Notes: generated from the letters alone by a model not told the origin. A stretch of DNA of 64,000 bases from Portunus trituberculatus (GCF_017591435.1 NC_059268.1:11162684-11226683), one strand, 5' to 3'. Positions 12,035-26,460 are shown, counted from the first letter of the stretch. Numbers and translations are program-made.

Positions 12035-13029
12035 ATGGCACCACTGCCATCTCTTCTGTCTCTAAAGCTGAACTCTTTTCTCAAACCTTTGCTCACAACT
12101 CCACCTTGGACGATTCTGGGCTTGTCCTCCTCTCCTCCTCCCTCTGACTATTTCATGTCTACAATCAAAATTCTTCGTAATGATGTTTTCCATGCCCTTG
12201 CTGGCCTAAACCCTCGGAAGGCTTATGGACCTGATGGGGTCCCTCCTATTGTTCTCAAAAACTGTGCTTCTGTGCTTGCACCTTGCCTGGCCAAACTCTT
12301 CCAACTTTGTCTATCGACTTCTACCTTTCCTTCCTGCTGGAAGTTCGCCTACATTCAGCCTGTTCCTAAAAGGGTGACCGTTCTAACCCCTCAAACTACC
12401 GTCCTATAGCTTTAATCTCTTGCTTGTCTAAAGTTTTTGAATCTATCCTGAATAGGAAGATTCTCAAACATCTGTCACTTCACAATCTTCTGTCTGATCG
12501 CCAGTATGGCTTCCGTCAAGGTCGCTCTACTGGTGATCTTCTGGCTTTCCTTACTGAGTCTTGGTCATCCTCTTTTAGAGATTTCGGTGAAACTTTTGCT
12601 GTTGCGTTAGACATATCAAAAGCTTTTGATAGAGTCTGGCATAAAGCTTTGATTTCAAAACTGCCCTCCTACGGCTTCTATCCTTCTCTCTGCAACTTTA
12701 TCTCAAGTTTCCTTTCCGACCGCTCTATTGCTGCTGTGGTAGACGGCTACTGTTCTTCTCCTAAACCTATTAATAGTGGTGTTCCTCAGGGTTCTGTCCT
12801 GTCACCCACTCTCTTTCTATTATTCATTAATGACCTTCTTAACCAAACTTCTTGCCCTATCCACTCCTACGCTGATGATACCACCCTACATCTTTCCACG
12901 TTCTTTCAGAGACGTCCAACCCTTCAGGAAATCAACAGATCACGCGGGGACGCCACGGAACGCCTGACTTCCGATCTTTCTAAGATTTCCGATTGGGGCA
13001 GAGAAAATCTAGTAGTTTTCAATGCCTCA
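12035..13029 (+). pseudogene. LINE reverse transcriptase (copy 1) with frameshift and nonsense change
   Basis: RT fingers GLNPRKAYGPDGVPPIVLKN (12205 on), a frameshift near 12370-12420 in the SNYRPIALIS block, then palm motifs: A, VALDISKAFDRVWH; B, GVPQGSVLSPTLFLLFINDL; C, SYADDTTLH. The YADD active site is intact. The frame ends at TAA 13027-13029, where copy 2 has AAA, a nonsense substitution. Catalytic residues are present but the element cannot make a full protein. Confidence 0.8.
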
Positions 13030-13320
13030 TAAACTCAATTCCTCCTTCTATCAACTCGACACAACCTTCCAGACAACTATCCCCTCTTCTTCAATGACAC
13101 TCAACTGTCTCCCTCTTCCACAATGAATATCCTCGGTCTGTCCTTTGCTCATAATCTTAACTGGAAACTTCACATCTCATCTCTTGCTAAAACAGCTTCT
13201 ATGAAATTAGGTGTTCTGAGGCGTCTCCGACAGTTTTTCTCGCCCCTCCAACTGCTTACTCTGTATAAGGGCCTTATGGAGTACTCTTAGCATGTTTGGG
13301 GGGGTTCCAGTCACACAGCT

Positions 13321-13692
13321 TTGCTTGATAGGGTGGAATCGAAAGCTCTTCGTCTCATCAACTCCCCTCCTCTGACTAACTGTCTTCAGTCTCTTTCTCA
13401 CCGCCGAAATGTTGCATCCCTTTCTATATTTTATCGCTATTTTCATGGTAACTGTTCTACTGATCTTGCTAACTGCATGCCTCCCCTCCTCCTGCGGCCA
13501 CGCTGCACAAGGCTTTCTTCTTCCTCTCATCCCTATTCTGTCCAACTCTCTAATGCAAGAGTTAACCAGTACGCTCAATCATTCATCCCTTTCACTGGTA
13601 AACTCTGGAACTCCCTCCCTGCATCTGTATTTCCGAATTCCTACAACTTGTCTTCTTTTAAGAGGGAGGTATCGAGGCATTTGCTCCCCTAA
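13321..13692 (+). pseudogene. LINE ORF2 C-terminal domain (copy 1)
   Basis: Plus-strand frame with VESKALRLINSPPLTNCL, SLSHRRNVASLSIFYRYFHG, RVNQYAQSFIPFTGKLWNSL and SSFKREVSRHLLP before the stop, parallel to 39000-39381 in copy 2. Followed by a 3' UTR containing CCCTTGGCTGGCCCTC and a poly-A tail. Confidence 0.75.
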
Positions 13693-14249
13693 TTCTAGCT
13701 GACGGTTTTGGCACTTTTTGAACTCTTTGGAGAGCCAGCGCTCAAGTGGGCCTTTTTCTAACTTTTTTTCCCTTGGCTGGCCCTCTTCCCTACGTAAAAA
13801 AAAAAAAAATATATATTTTTAAGATACGAATAGCCATTGGTAAGTGGCACAGCGATCACTCGGCTACCCGCATCCACCTGAACATTCAGCTCACGTTGTG
13901 TATCGTTGTTCATCCTTTGTGCATGTATGTGCCTGTGCTCCTCAGCAGTGTGTATTATAAGTTTTGTGAACTCATGGGTCCCAAAAGTAAAAGTTTGGTG
14001 AGAAACACACAAAATAGCCTGTATTCACATACTGATTACACTTAGAAATTCAATAAACAAGTGAGTACAAATGGTGTTCTGCCCACAAGCAACTCTTCAT
14101 CTTTGCAATGCAAAAAACCAGAAGTCTCTAGATGTCATGGTTACCAAAATATCACAGGTTGAATGAGGTGGTATGATCGGTTTACGTGGCCTTCTGTCCG
14201 ATTGGGTTCAGTGGCCTTGGCTAGAGTGAGAGAAAACGGGCCCCTTTTA

Positions 14250-14383
<134 letters not shown>

Positions 14384-14480
14384 GCAGTCGTAGTGATCGG
14401 ACGTGTTTTTCCGCGCTCTGTCAGTGCTCCCTGTATACAAGTGTTCTGGATCCACTGAGTGACTTTTCAAGTATTTCAAG

Positions 14481-15642
14481 ATGGACAGTGGAATGTTGAA
14501 AATTCTACTTGAAACCCATGAAAATGCTTACAAGAACACACTTGAAATATTTACGAAGAAAATGGATGAGAAGTTTGGATCACTCACAAAAAGCGTGAAT
14601 GATCTGTCAAGAAGCCTGGAATTCACCCAAAGCAAGGTCGACAAGCTGAGACACCAAGTGAAACAGCTTGAACGAGCAGAAAGGGAGTATCAAGAAAGAA
14701 TAAGGAACTTATCTGAAGAATTGCAAGATAAAAACGATCGCTTGGACGAATTGGAAGAAAGGTGCAACTACCAAGAAGACTACAGTCGCAGAAACAACTT
14801 GCAAGTTATTGGAATTGAAGAACGTGAAGGCGAAACATGTGAACAAACTGCAGTAAGTCTCCAAACTACTTGAAGAGAAATTACAGCTGCCGAACTTGGA
14901 ACTGGAAAGAGCTCACGGGGTTGGTCACCGAACGGACCATCATCATCGACCCATCATAGCTCAATTCACAAGGTTTTGCGATCGGGAGGCAGTCCTGAGA
15001 AATGCTGTGAAGCTCCGAGGGACAAAGATATTCCTTAATGAAGATCTATGTGCAGCTTCACAAAACATCAAAAAGCAAAAAATGCCCTTGCTGAAACAAG
15101 CTCAAAGCGAGGGAAAAATAGCATACTTCCGACACATCAAGCTAATCATTAAGGAAAGGCAAGGTACAAGGACATTGAGTGGATCCAGTGCTGCTAGTCA
15201 ACTAGCCATCTCCGTAGCTTCGGTTGGTGCGGGGAGGATGAATGGAGCTTCTGCTTTTGCTGGTGGTGAATCACTCCGCTCCGATGCTTCACTCGGCGCT
15301 GGGCAGGTGGAAGGAGCTGTTGCTGTTAGTGAACCACTCCGCTCCGATGCCTCAGTTGGTGCTAGTCGGATGGATGGTGATGAAGGTGCCAGTGCTGATG
15401 AACCACTCCACTTCAGTACTCTACGTGGTGTGAAGAGGGTGGACAGTGAAGCTGTAGTAGGAGGACCACACAACATCGAGGTTTCACCCAGTACTACGAC
15501 TTCTGCTGGGCCCTCTACTTGTGCTGTTGACACTGATGGAGAGGACAGTGCGTTGAGTATTACAGGAAAGGGGGTGACACCGAAGCCACCAACACAATCA
15601 ATAGGAATGAATAAAAGGTCAACCAGGCCTAAGAGACAGTAA
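14481..15642 (+). pseudogene. L1-type ORF1 protein (coiled coil, RRM, C-terminal domain), one frameshift
   Basis: From ATG 14481 (MDSGMLKILLETHENAYK) the first 130 codons are a long coiled coil (FTQSKVDKLRHQVKQLER, LSEELQDKNDRLDELEERCN), then YSRRNNLQVIGIEEREGETC, the start of the RRM-like domain. An indel near 14853-14856 shifts the frame. The continuation reads SKLLEEKLQLPNLELERAHG, IIAQFTRFCDREAVLRNA, TKIFLNEDL and KQAQSEGKIAYFRHIKLI, the rest of the RRM and C-terminal domain of L1-like ORF1 proteins (Transposase_22 family). The last roughly 150 codons are low-complexity, with a Gly/Ala/Ser-rich block repeated about three times (SEPLRSDASVGA-like). Such proteins bind and chaperone LINE RNA. 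Confidence 0.78.
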
Positions 15643-15681
15643 GGTCAAAAACTGTAATGACTCCTACTCACTTTCTTAGTC

Positions 15682-16038
15682 ATGGATTCATTTATTTTCC
15701 CTTTTTCACAATTAAATAATGAAATTTTTTTTGAAGCTATTAATGATCAGCATGAATTTCTACTTAATGTAATTGATAACCTGTCTTATAATCCTTTTAT
15801 GGAAAGTGAATTTACAAACTCAGTTGACAATTACCTTGTTAGATACTTCAAAGAACCCAAGTGTAATTATTATTTTTCCATAAATGCTAGTAACAAGCAT
15901 TGTACAAGTAGGGAGTTGAAAATGTTATCATATAACATAAGTAGCTTACCACTACATTTCGATACTTTTCAGGATCAGTGCCTTAATTCTATTAATGATA
16001 CCTTTGATATATTAGAATTTTGTGAAACTAGATTGTGA
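15682..16038 (+). pseudogene. LINE ORF2 N-terminal fragment (start of endonuclease)
   Basis: A frame of 118 codons 39 bp after ORF1. The end reads LKMLSYNISSLPLHFDTFQD, then NDTFDILEFCETRL, matching the first strands of an APE-type LINE endonuclease (N of the SYNISSL motif, E of the CET motif). The product stops at TGA 16036-16038; the rest is absent, replaced by (CT)n from 16074. Confidence 0.65.
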
Positions 16039-16072
16039 CCATTTATCTCCTTTGTATATTATATGCTCCTAT

Positions 16073-16549
<477 letters not shown>

Positions 16550-17053
16550 TGATACCACTCTCATTCAAAAGTTGTCTCCCCGTAACATGGTGAGAGACCT
16601 GAGGTATAGAAGTAAGGCACACGGGAGAGGTGGCGGAATCAGACACCATGAAATCACTGTCACTTCCACCATCCATCGTTGGTGACACAGTGACATAGAG
16701 CATATGTTTACTCCTGATGAGTGCTGCCAGCTCACAAGCAAGGAAAACGGGAAGAAAATTGCCAAAATATAGCCGTAAAAAGCCTAAACATCTATCGACG
16801 TGCCCCGAGTCTTGTGTGATGAACGTCTATCGATGTGTCCCGAGTTTTGCTTATCTTATATTAAATATATATTTGGTAGGTATTTAAAGCATGTTAATTT
16901 TTTGGGGGGGCGGGTAAATTCATATCACAAGAATGAATTCATTTTATTTCCATTAATTTCTATGGGAAAAATTTATTTGATACACAATTTTTTTATATAC
17001 AATGATCGTCACGGAACAAATTAAAATTATATGTCGAGGTACCACTGTATATA

Positions 17054-17055
<2 letters not shown>

Positions 17056-17133
<78 letters not shown>
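17056..17133. repeat. (TA)n microsatellite
   Basis: About 78 bp of (TA)n immediately after the Tigger-like right end at 17047. Confidence 0.95.
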
Positions 17134-17138
<5 letters not shown>

Positions 17139-17469
17139 GAACCTTAACCCTTATGTTCCGGTGATTAAACTATTTTCTAATATCCCATGATGGGTAAAAA
17201 TGGTAAACCTAGAAATTGTCAGAAGACTGTTTGAATACTAATAATAATTTTCTTTGTTATCCTGAATACAATGATGTACTTTCTAGCTTGATGTGACTTC
17301 TGAAAGTTTAGTTATTGCCTTATCAAGGATTCCTCCTCCGCCCGCTGTGTGATCTATCAAGCAGAAACAGCTCGGTGAGCGATGACACCGCACAAACACA
17401 CACACACTCTCTCTCTTTCTCTTATCTTGGAAGAGAAATTGTACACTTCCAATGAAGAGAGAGAGAGAG

Positions 17470-18350
<881 letters not shown>

Positions 18351-18732
18351 ATTCCGGTATTTAACACTAAATCTTGAGTCTTCTGGTGATGTTATCAGAG
18401 TTTCTGGCAATGGTTCTTTGTACTTTTGCCAGTAAATTTACATAATTGCAGGGGATTCTCAAAGTCACTTAATAGAATTGGGGTTGATTTTTCACAAATA
18501 GTAAGAAAATTGTCACAATCAGCCAGGAAACAGCAAATACATGTAAGAAGAAAAGTCCCTTTTGTGGTTCTGGGTTGAGTGGTAACTGCCTCTCTGGTAA
18601 ATGTTGTGCAAGAAATGAGGATGGCAAAGGGTTACCATAAAGGACAAAGTGGGTTGCCTTAAGCATAATCCCATAAATTGACTGCCAATTTAGTTCCAAT
18701 ATAGTTTAGCATAGTTCGGCAAAAGATTCCCC

Positions 18733-18917
18733 TTAACCCCTTCAGTACTGGAATGCATTTTTATCATGATTTTTTTCGTGTGATTAGACCATTTTATTGA
18801 CATTAGGAAGGGTTTATGGTGGTCAGAAAATTAATGGCCAGAGTCTTCACTATTGTAATCCCCCTCAAATAGTAGGCAGAATAAATATGGAATCATGTCA
18901 TGGTGCTGAAGGGTTAA
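18733..18917. mobile_element. TTAA-flanked MITE, copy 1
   Basis: Starts TTAACCCCTTCAGTACTGG and ends GTGCTGAAGGGTTAA; terminal inverted repeats with TTAA at both ends, 185 bp. Copies 2 and 3 are at 59404-59615 and 63138-63348. TTAA plus CCC-type ends suggests piggyBac mobilisation. Confidence 0.82.
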
Positions 18918-20999
18918 TGTAAACAAATGTATGACCTAACAAATAGGTTACTAACTTGGATAACAACTGTAGAAAAGTACATTATGCAAGACAAAATTAG
19001 TAACAGGAAATTACTGAGATCTGAAGAAATACTAGAAGTTACTCATAATACCTGTGAGAACAATTGGGGATACATGGATGGGAAAGCCATGGAAGATATT
19101 TAATTTTGTAAAACAACATATCCAAAGATTAACAGCAAGTGGGTATGGATTGATATAAGGAGAATAAAATACCTTAATTTCTTCTGAATTTTTATTAATT
19201 TACAATATTATCAGTTGTGCATTTAAAGTAAATTATAAAAAAAATATTTGGCATTTGTTTGGATAACAATGAAAAATTAAGCACATCATACATTTTTCTG
19301 CACCCCATTAACACTCAAACTCTCTAGTACCTCTTATTTTCATCCCATACATGCCATTCTTCTCTTCACTAATTAAATTTCAGCACAATGTCAAGCATAT
19401 TAAGAATAGTTTGCTATACAATTAACAATAGTTTAATTCCAATCACTTCTAGGAGATGGAATGTATATTTACACACTTATTACATAAACAAAAATTTCTG
19501 CATCTATTTTACACTCAAAAAATAAAATTAGTGCCCATTGAAATTTCATATTTGTACATACTGAAACATAGAAGTACTGAAAAGACATTATAATAAGAAT
19601 ATTTCCAAAACACCAAGCATACTTGTGTAATAGTCAATCCTGAATATTATGGGTATTTTTTTGGGGAAAAAATAAAGAAGAAACCCTTGCAAGAGGCAAT
19701 AGCAAATCTCACAAGCACAAGGCAATGAAAATGGTTCACTAATATGGAAACCAAGAGTAAAATAACAATAACAATGATTTATTTACCATCTTACATCAAC
19801 ATATTCATAATTTAAGTCAAGGAGTTTGAGCAGGTCCACATTGCAGATCTCCAAAAATAAAAACAACACAGAGATAACATAATTGCCAGCTCAGACTACC
19901 AGAGAATTCCAATTATGTATACTATAAATATAGATTTGCTTATAATGACAGTCAAGATGATTGATAAGCAATAAATTATACAAATCCTAAGTATAGAATT
20001 CTACAAAACTTGTACTAAAAGGAGTGACCCTCATGGATGTAGTGACTGCCCCTAACAAACTTTACTGTTATTAGTTCAGTGATATTAAAGAATAATCTTC
20101 CATCTGTTACTTAAAAATGAAAACTATTTATCAAGATTTGGAAGGAGCTAAATGGTTATATGTAGCACTGCCACCGTCAGGCCGTGGATCAGTCACTCTT
20201 TTGTCCCTCAGTGGTCCTCACACACAAGCATGGGCAGGGTTATGTGCAAGGAGGTAGAGGGATTTTGTTTGTGCGATAAGATATAATTAATACATCCTTG
20301 TAGTTAGTGCTTCATACTCACTTCAATTGGAGCACGATAATTTTTGACTCCCCCAGGATTTACAGTATATACATCATAACTACTTTTGGCTGGCTATTAC
20401 AAAAGCATTATTTGGATACTAAGGTATTCTAAAAATAATAATGATAATAATAATAACAAGAATATTAATGATCATAGATGAAAAAAGTTTTCACTTAAAT
20501 GGAGAAATTTTTTCTTGTAATATGTATACAAGTAGGTCTTGCTAACAAATAGGTATAAAGTAAATCCTAGCATAAGTTGGACCTATTGGGGGGAGGCCAA
20601 TCCAAATTATCTAGAAATCAGTTACTCAAGGATTTTTTTTTTTTTTTCTTCACATTTCGCATGCATTTACAAAGGCAACAATAAGAACTACAGAGTGAGT
20701 GAAAACTGAGGGAGACACTGTGGTGCGCTTGCTAAGTCAGCTGTGTAAACACTGATCTTGGCACTGGCAGTACTGAGGCATACACCTTTTTCATGTCTCT
20801 TAACAGCTCAGACAACTCAAATGACACTGACAATGTAAGAGGTATTAGGGATATTTTAACCAGTATATAGGCTTAGTGGCTTAAGATTATTGAAACTAGG
20901 GATAGAACATGACAACCAATGCACTCTGGATAGAGGAGAGAGAGAGAGAGAAAAAAAATTATATCCAGTTTATTCAGGTCCAATTTAAGTAGGGTTTAC

Positions 21000-21088
<89 letters not shown>

Positions 21089-21784
21089 ATGATGAAATGA
21101 AGATCTGAAAAATATAAATTGTGTATATGTATTGTATCATACTCAACTTTAGGGCTGAAATCAACTTTATTTGCCGAGATGAATGGGTGTTCTCCACCTT
21201 AGCATTCAGTTCCAGCTGATAAAAAATATCTTTTGATCTAATTTATTAATTTGATTTAATATATTTTTTAAATGCCTATGGTTTAGACCAATTTGACCGT
21301 GAAACACTTTCATGTTTTTTCTTACAAGTACACTCAGAAGCAAGTTGGGTTGTTATAAATCATACCTACTATTTACAATTATTGAATAATTCTCAAGAAA
21401 ACATATCTAACATATAACTTTATATATAACAAGACTTACTTGTTTGTAATTGTTCTCAAATTTATACTTTATGTAAGAAGTAGACTGCACAAATATCTCA
21501 AGAAGATGAGCATTCAAAATCATTTGTATAATTAGCTAAGATTTGTCTTTACAACAAAGTAAAACACACACAGCTTGTAACATTTGCCAGTGTTGGCAAA
21601 GTGATAATGAGAATTGGCATTAATATATACAAGTAGAAACATACATTTGTTCATACATTACTTAGTGTTTACCATCTGTTTGTCAAAACATCACATGTCA
21701 TACTTTTAAAAGGAACATGCTTCTTTCATGTGAAGAAATATGATCGAGACACCTTAAGCATAATTAAATTCTGAATACATATAT

Positions 21785-21852
<68 letters not shown>

Positions 21853-22524
21853 CATATTTGTGATTTGGCATTTCAACATGTGGTACAACATCCTTGGATA
21901 AGCTAAATGAAATAATAGAACCTCCCAAGCTGATACCTTTGTGTGTTTCTTGTAAAATATTTTCTTTAGATCTTTTTAAACTGTGAAATCAGTACAGATT
22001 TTATAGGAAGCTTGTACATTTATGTAATTTGCACACAGGAAGGAAAAGAATACCTGCACTCTAAATGCTGACAATATGTTTAAATATGTCAAAATAGATG
22101 GGTTTATATACATTTTGATCTAATGACCAAAATATTCTTACATAAGTTGGCACCAGTTGTAATGTAAGTGTCTCCAGCTAAGTTAGATACTTGATTTAAA
22201 CTGTTAATACATGTCCAAAATTTAACATGAGCCAAACAATTTTCATTAGACACTGATGTTTGTATCTTCTCTATGCAAGTATTAAATTTTTTGTTGGTGA
22301 TAATTTAAGTTTTTCTTTTGTGTTGTATTTTCTTTAGATTTAATTTATAAACTCACATTCATGACAATAAATGAATGAATAGTTTTTGTACAAAGTCTTC
22401 AATATGTTGTATAAAGTGGGCCAAAATATAATTTGAGATCCATCTATCATGTGCAAATTTATATAATTTAAAGGAGTATAGCCTACCAAATCATCTGACA
22501 TCACATGAAATATTTTATCTCAGG

Positions 22525-22570
<46 letters not shown>

Positions 22571-23164
22571 CTTGAAATTGCAAAAAGTGCAACTGGGCAA
22601 CCATGGAACTGTTAATACACCTGACTTACTGGATTCTTCTATTCTAGCAAGTGGTGAAATGTTATTATATATAAATAATCTTGACACATTCACATGACAG
22701 TATCCATTCTAATTTACTAGTAAATTCCAATTGTTTCTATATTAGTTTGCAAACAAAGTTCATATCAAGCTTGGGAGGTACTACATTAAATATAGAAAGA
22801 AGTATTGAATTATACTGATGAAAAAAGTTGTATACTTTATTTATAGTCATATTTAAATGTCTTAATCAGGGATTATGTCTTAAAGCTATAATTATTTTTG
22901 GAAAGCCCTGAAACATTTAAATAATGGAAGCACTTTATGTTCTTAGTACACACCATTAAATAAAAGATGAAAAATACAAATACTAATAAGTAAGTCTTCT
23001 AAATAAGATATAAAGTAAAATAAAACACCAATAAATGGGCTTTACACATATTCAATATTTTTTTCCATTTGGCCAACAGAATGCAAAGCATTAGCAATTA
23101 TCCAAGAGTTATGATTCCCAATTGTTCAAGGCAGAATTCTGGTGTGAAATTGTTTGTCCTCTTC
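18918..23164. other. AT-rich interval, probably bib 3' UTR and flank
   Basis: No genes recognised. The right part probably includes the bib 3' UTR (minus strand). Microsatellites: (TG)n/(TA)n at 20999-21086, (CA)n at 21788-21850, (CA)n at 22526-22566. No transposon family recognised. Confidence 0.5.
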
Positions 23165-23754
23165 TTAATATTGAGGATTTGGAGAGTAACACAAGCCTGC
23201 TGAGTTAGGAGTAACAAGACTTGAATGAGCGGAAGCAACCGAATTTGGAGTGAGATTGTCAGTACGTGTTCGACTCATGGGAACTGGTGGTCCTGGATTT
23301 GAGGAACGGGATGAACTATAACTTGCTGTGCCTCGATAAGTGGAGTAGTTTGAATCTCCAGAATCATTTTGTTTGTTGTAAGATGTTCCATACACTGGCT
23401 CTGGTTTCACAATCCCAGACTTACTTGTGACATAAAGGGTGTCCCTCCGAGGGTTGCTTTTGTACATGTTATCTGTGTGAGGAAGGGTGGAGAAATCTGT
23501 GGCTGATTTGGGACACAGGCTTTGAGAGTGAGTGAGGTTCCTGTTGTAGTTGTCCATGCGAGGTGGTGGAGGCTTGGCATACACTGACTGGGAGCGGTTT
23601 AGAGATGATGATCTTGGCAAGGGTGGTGATTTAGTGTATAAACTCTTTGATCCTGAGTAAATATCATCTTTGACATAACCATTGTCATACTTGTATGCTG
23701 ATGCATTACAAACTGAAGTTGCTCCGTTGTGTTCATACATACTTGCTGGATATC
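23165..23754 (-). CDS. bib: big brain terminal exon: long Tyr/Pro/Ser-rich tail
   Basis: Last coding exon, 590 nt, after acceptor TTTTTCAG; it completes a Gly codon with the preceding exon and ends with TAA at 23165. It encodes about 196 residues with no membrane segment. The content is rich in Tyr, Ser, Pro and Asn, with proline motifs SPPLPRSS and KPPPPRMDN (SH3-ligand-like) and repeated short blocks such as RSQSVYAKPPPPR and HSQSLCPKS, and it ends GLCYSPNPQY. An in-frame ATG at 23738-23740 is internal, not a start. The sequence downstream (lower coordinates) is AT-rich and probably includes the 3' UTR. Confidence 0.85.
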
Positions 23755-23892
23755 CTGAAAAATAAGTAAATAAATAAATAAAATAAAAAATAAAATTATA
23801 AATAAATAAAAATAAATATATATAAAATAAATTTTTTTTTTTTTTTATCTTCTTGATGATCTGTCAATTGATATCACAAATTTAACTGAGTA

Positions 23893-24751
23893 CAGGCAAC
23901 CCCCGCTTAATGAAGGCTCACACAACGAAATTTCGCTACAACGAAGGTTTAATTTTACTACCATCTGCTCATTTAACGAACACCAAACTTGCTTTAACGA
24001 AGTTTTATTCAGGTAATTTTTTCCAAGTTTGAAAGCCTCGCTGTATTACGCAAGCCGACAAGCTTTTGAATACACCAGCACCACTCGTGGACAAAACGCG
24101 CACCACTCCCCTAGTTCAAAACAATAACAGCGTCAGCAGCAGGTCGTCTTCCCTCGCTCAACTTACCACCAAAACGCCCTGCAATGTCACCTAGCGTTGC
24201 TAAGAAGTGAAGCTGGATATTATTCACAGACACGAGAGAGGCGATAAAACTAATAGCATTGCTCGCCACCATCTTGACTCCATCTACTGTCTCAACTATT
24301 TTCAAATCAGCAGACTCTATTAAGAAGGCTGGTGAGACCGTACTCTTCCTTGCTAGCTAAAAGAACCACCTGAACTCGTGACTCTACAATGGATAAAATG
24401 GAAAGCCTTGTGGAAATGTGGTACATAAGTTTTGTATGTGATACAATGATGTGCCCTTTGTTTACATTCCACAGGTTGCCGGTTAGTGTCTTCCCCGTTT
24501 TACTCTCCCTCCCTTCATAAATTTATCAACATTATAAAGTTACGTACATTATAATGACTTAAATTAAAGTGCCTAAATGTTTAACTTCATAATTTTTACT
24601 TTCATTAAACCTTTCACTGTACTAAGATGTACTCTCTCGCTTTGTTCACTCTCAATGGAAGTTCAAGTCAGGGGTTAAAACTTGTTATAATCAGTTCGCT
24701 TAATGATGGGGTTTTAAGGAAGGTAACCCCTTCGTTAAGGGGGGTTGCCTG
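23893..24751 (+). mobile_element. Second Tigger-like family, copy 1 (859 bp, TA-flanked)
   Basis: Ends: CAGGCAACCCCCGCTTAATG at 23893 and, in reverse complement, CAGGCAACCCCCCTTAACGA at 24751, with TA at 23891-23892 and 24752-24753. It lies in the bib intron between 25085 and 23754. Internal sequence matches the reversed copy at 27090-27887. It contains the region of a CENP-B/Tigger-type transposase start, but the ATG is mutated (CTTACC) and part of the helix-turn-helix is deleted, so it is non-autonomous. Confidence 0.85.
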
Positions 24752-25084
24752 TAAATATATTTGAATTCTGCATTCTGCTTTCCTGCTCCCTTTGGCAGTA
24801 AGTAATCATTTATGTATGTTTAATACTATGATATACAGCTATGCTACAGATCTAAAAAACTCTATTATCTAGCAGTCATTCCTATTCATAGAAATCAGAC
24901 AGTTGTACATCTGTAACTTTTATTTATTTAATTCTACTTTCAGAATGTATATTACTTTGCACAATTAAAACTGCAGTTATGTGATATACCTAGTGTTTGT
25001 TTGATGATCTTCACTGAAATAACAAATGCTTCACCTCTCACACAGATAATGTCTCCGTGTGTACTACAGATGAGCATAACATAC

Positions 25085-25225
25085 CTAAGGGAGAAGTGGT
25101 GTTGGAGGTATTGGCAGGGCGGTACTGGTCGTAGTTTTGGGCATGAAGAGCATTGTAATTATACCGAGGTGGAGGCTTGGAGCATTCATCGTATGGATCT
25201 TCATCACTCCCTACACTTGAAGAAT
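25085..25225 (-). CDS. bib: big brain exon: proximal cytoplasmic tail
   Basis: Internal exon, 141 nt (2 + 46 codons + 1), between acceptor TTTTCACAG and donor CCTTAG|GTATGT. Joined to the exon at 42641-42533 it reads SMDGDSSSVGSDEDPYDE, an acidic Ser/Asp/Glu patch. It is followed by KPPPRYNYNALHAQNYDQYR and NTSNTTSPL. An acidic serine-rich stretch directly after the basic juxtamembrane segment is also a feature of Drosophila Big brain. The tail is expected to be cytoplasmic, with tyrosines and a PPPR motif as possible docking or phosphorylation sites (inference). Confidence 0.85.
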
Positions 25226-25619
25226 CTGTGAAAATTGTGCAGTAAGTTATAATGGAGACACTAGTTAAAGTAGGACAAATAGCAGCAGCAGAAACAAATG
25301 TAGTAATATAATATATCAATAACAAATACAATGATGGTGATGACAATAATAATAATAATGATAATATATAAATAATAATAATAATAATGATGATAATTGT
25401 CTTTTTATATTTTGGCTCTTTTATCCCTCAAGGTGTGGCAGATAATTTCTGATCACTTGGGTAAGCACACAAACATATCTCACACACAAGATTGGTAGCC
25501 TTGTACTTCTATTACAAAAGCAAGGTCCTGTAGCTTGTCTTGGCTGGGGACATGGACCAAGGCAAGATGGGGGACGGTTTGATGGGGCTGCTTTCTTGTC
25601 TAAGAGGAAAAGCCAGATA
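25226..25619. other. Intron sequence with (AAT)n-like low complexity
   Basis: bib intron; imperfect (AAT)n at about 25347-25396. No gene seen. Confidence 0.5.
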
Positions 25620-26460
25620 TATTGACTTATATTCTAGCAGCTGACACAGTGATTGGAACAGGGCTCGCAGCTGATAGAACAGCAGTCGTGGCGGATGGAA
25701 TAGTTGTCATAGCAGACACAAAACTTGGTAGAGTTAGAGCAAGATACAAGCAATGTATGACGAGTCTGTGGTACACTGATGAGAGATGCAGCCTTGTGGA
25801 AGAACTGCATAAGATTTTGACTGCCATCAAGAGGCATGTTTGGGAAGTAGTGCAAGAAGTAGTGGTGTTGGCAAAAAATGGCAGAACAGCAATGCATCTG
25901 TGAGGAAACAGCAGGTAATTGGGAGAATATGTAGGAGACTGTACCAGCCATGTGCCCTCTCACATGGGAGGTTGCCTAGCATCAAGGAGGGGACCAGCAG
26001 GAGCTCTGAGTTACCCCTTGCTTCCCTGGGAGGCTTACCAGCTCCAGCTTGAGATGCTGGCAGAGGTCCACGTGTGGAACATGAGAAACAAGCTCTGCAG
26101 CTAGTCACCAGTCTACTGGGTCAGTCAGTGGAGGTTTTGGATCACTGGAAGCCAGCCCAGAGGGTATTACTTATCAACATGGTGGATACCTGCATCAATG
26201 TTGTGGCCACCTCCAGCAAGTCGAGGTGAAAAAAGTACACCTGAAGGTACAGATGAGGGACAAAGGCGAGCCTCTTGTGTAGTTGGCAGAGTCCCTAGTC
26301 TGCTGGGCATACCCATTGGTGCAGGACACGGTAAATCTCCTGGCAAGGAACTGCTTCATAGACACTTTTCAGGACTTGTATCTACAAATTTATGTGAAGT
26401 AGTCTCACCTGAAGGATGTTTATGAGCCTCTGAGATGTAAGTTTCCACGAGAAACTCTTC
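25620..26460 (+). pseudogene. Ty3/gypsy-type Gag pseudogene
   Basis: Across several frames the plus strand reads as a gypsy Gag capsid region: PWEAYQLQLEMLAEVHVWN (about 26015-26070), then a continuation with ALQLVTSLLGQSVEVLDHW, then LAESLVCWAYPLVQDTVN, NLLARNCFIDTFQDLYLQIY and HLKDVYEP (to about 26425). At least three frameshift or stop lesions (including TGA near 26227, TAG near 26278 and 26400) break it. The part at 25622-25903 (LVEELHKILTAIKRHVWEVV) may be the Gag N-terminus. No protease, RT, integrase or LTRs were recognised nearby. Confidence 0.65.

Larger units (their letters stand above)
10860..13812 (+). mobile_element. Non-LTR retrotransposon (LINE) copy 1, decayed
   Basis: Plus-strand LINE with APE-type endonuclease and RT, ending in a 3' UTR and poly-A (about 13797-13809). 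Endonuclease motifs in order: NIRGL and TETQ (about 10890-10990), GDFNVHHQLW (about 11295), SSDHNLIS (about 11510). RT motifs follow. The region before 11242 needs frame changes. The same family is at 36829-39530 with about 80-90% similarity by eye, and its 3' UTR recurs at the right edge of the window in reverse. Jockey/I-like is plausible; the clade is not resolved. Confidence 0.8.

Noticed and set aside
24111..24305. 64-codon minus-strand frame
   Set aside because: It is the antisense of a Tigger-like element whose sense strand carries the transposase remnant.
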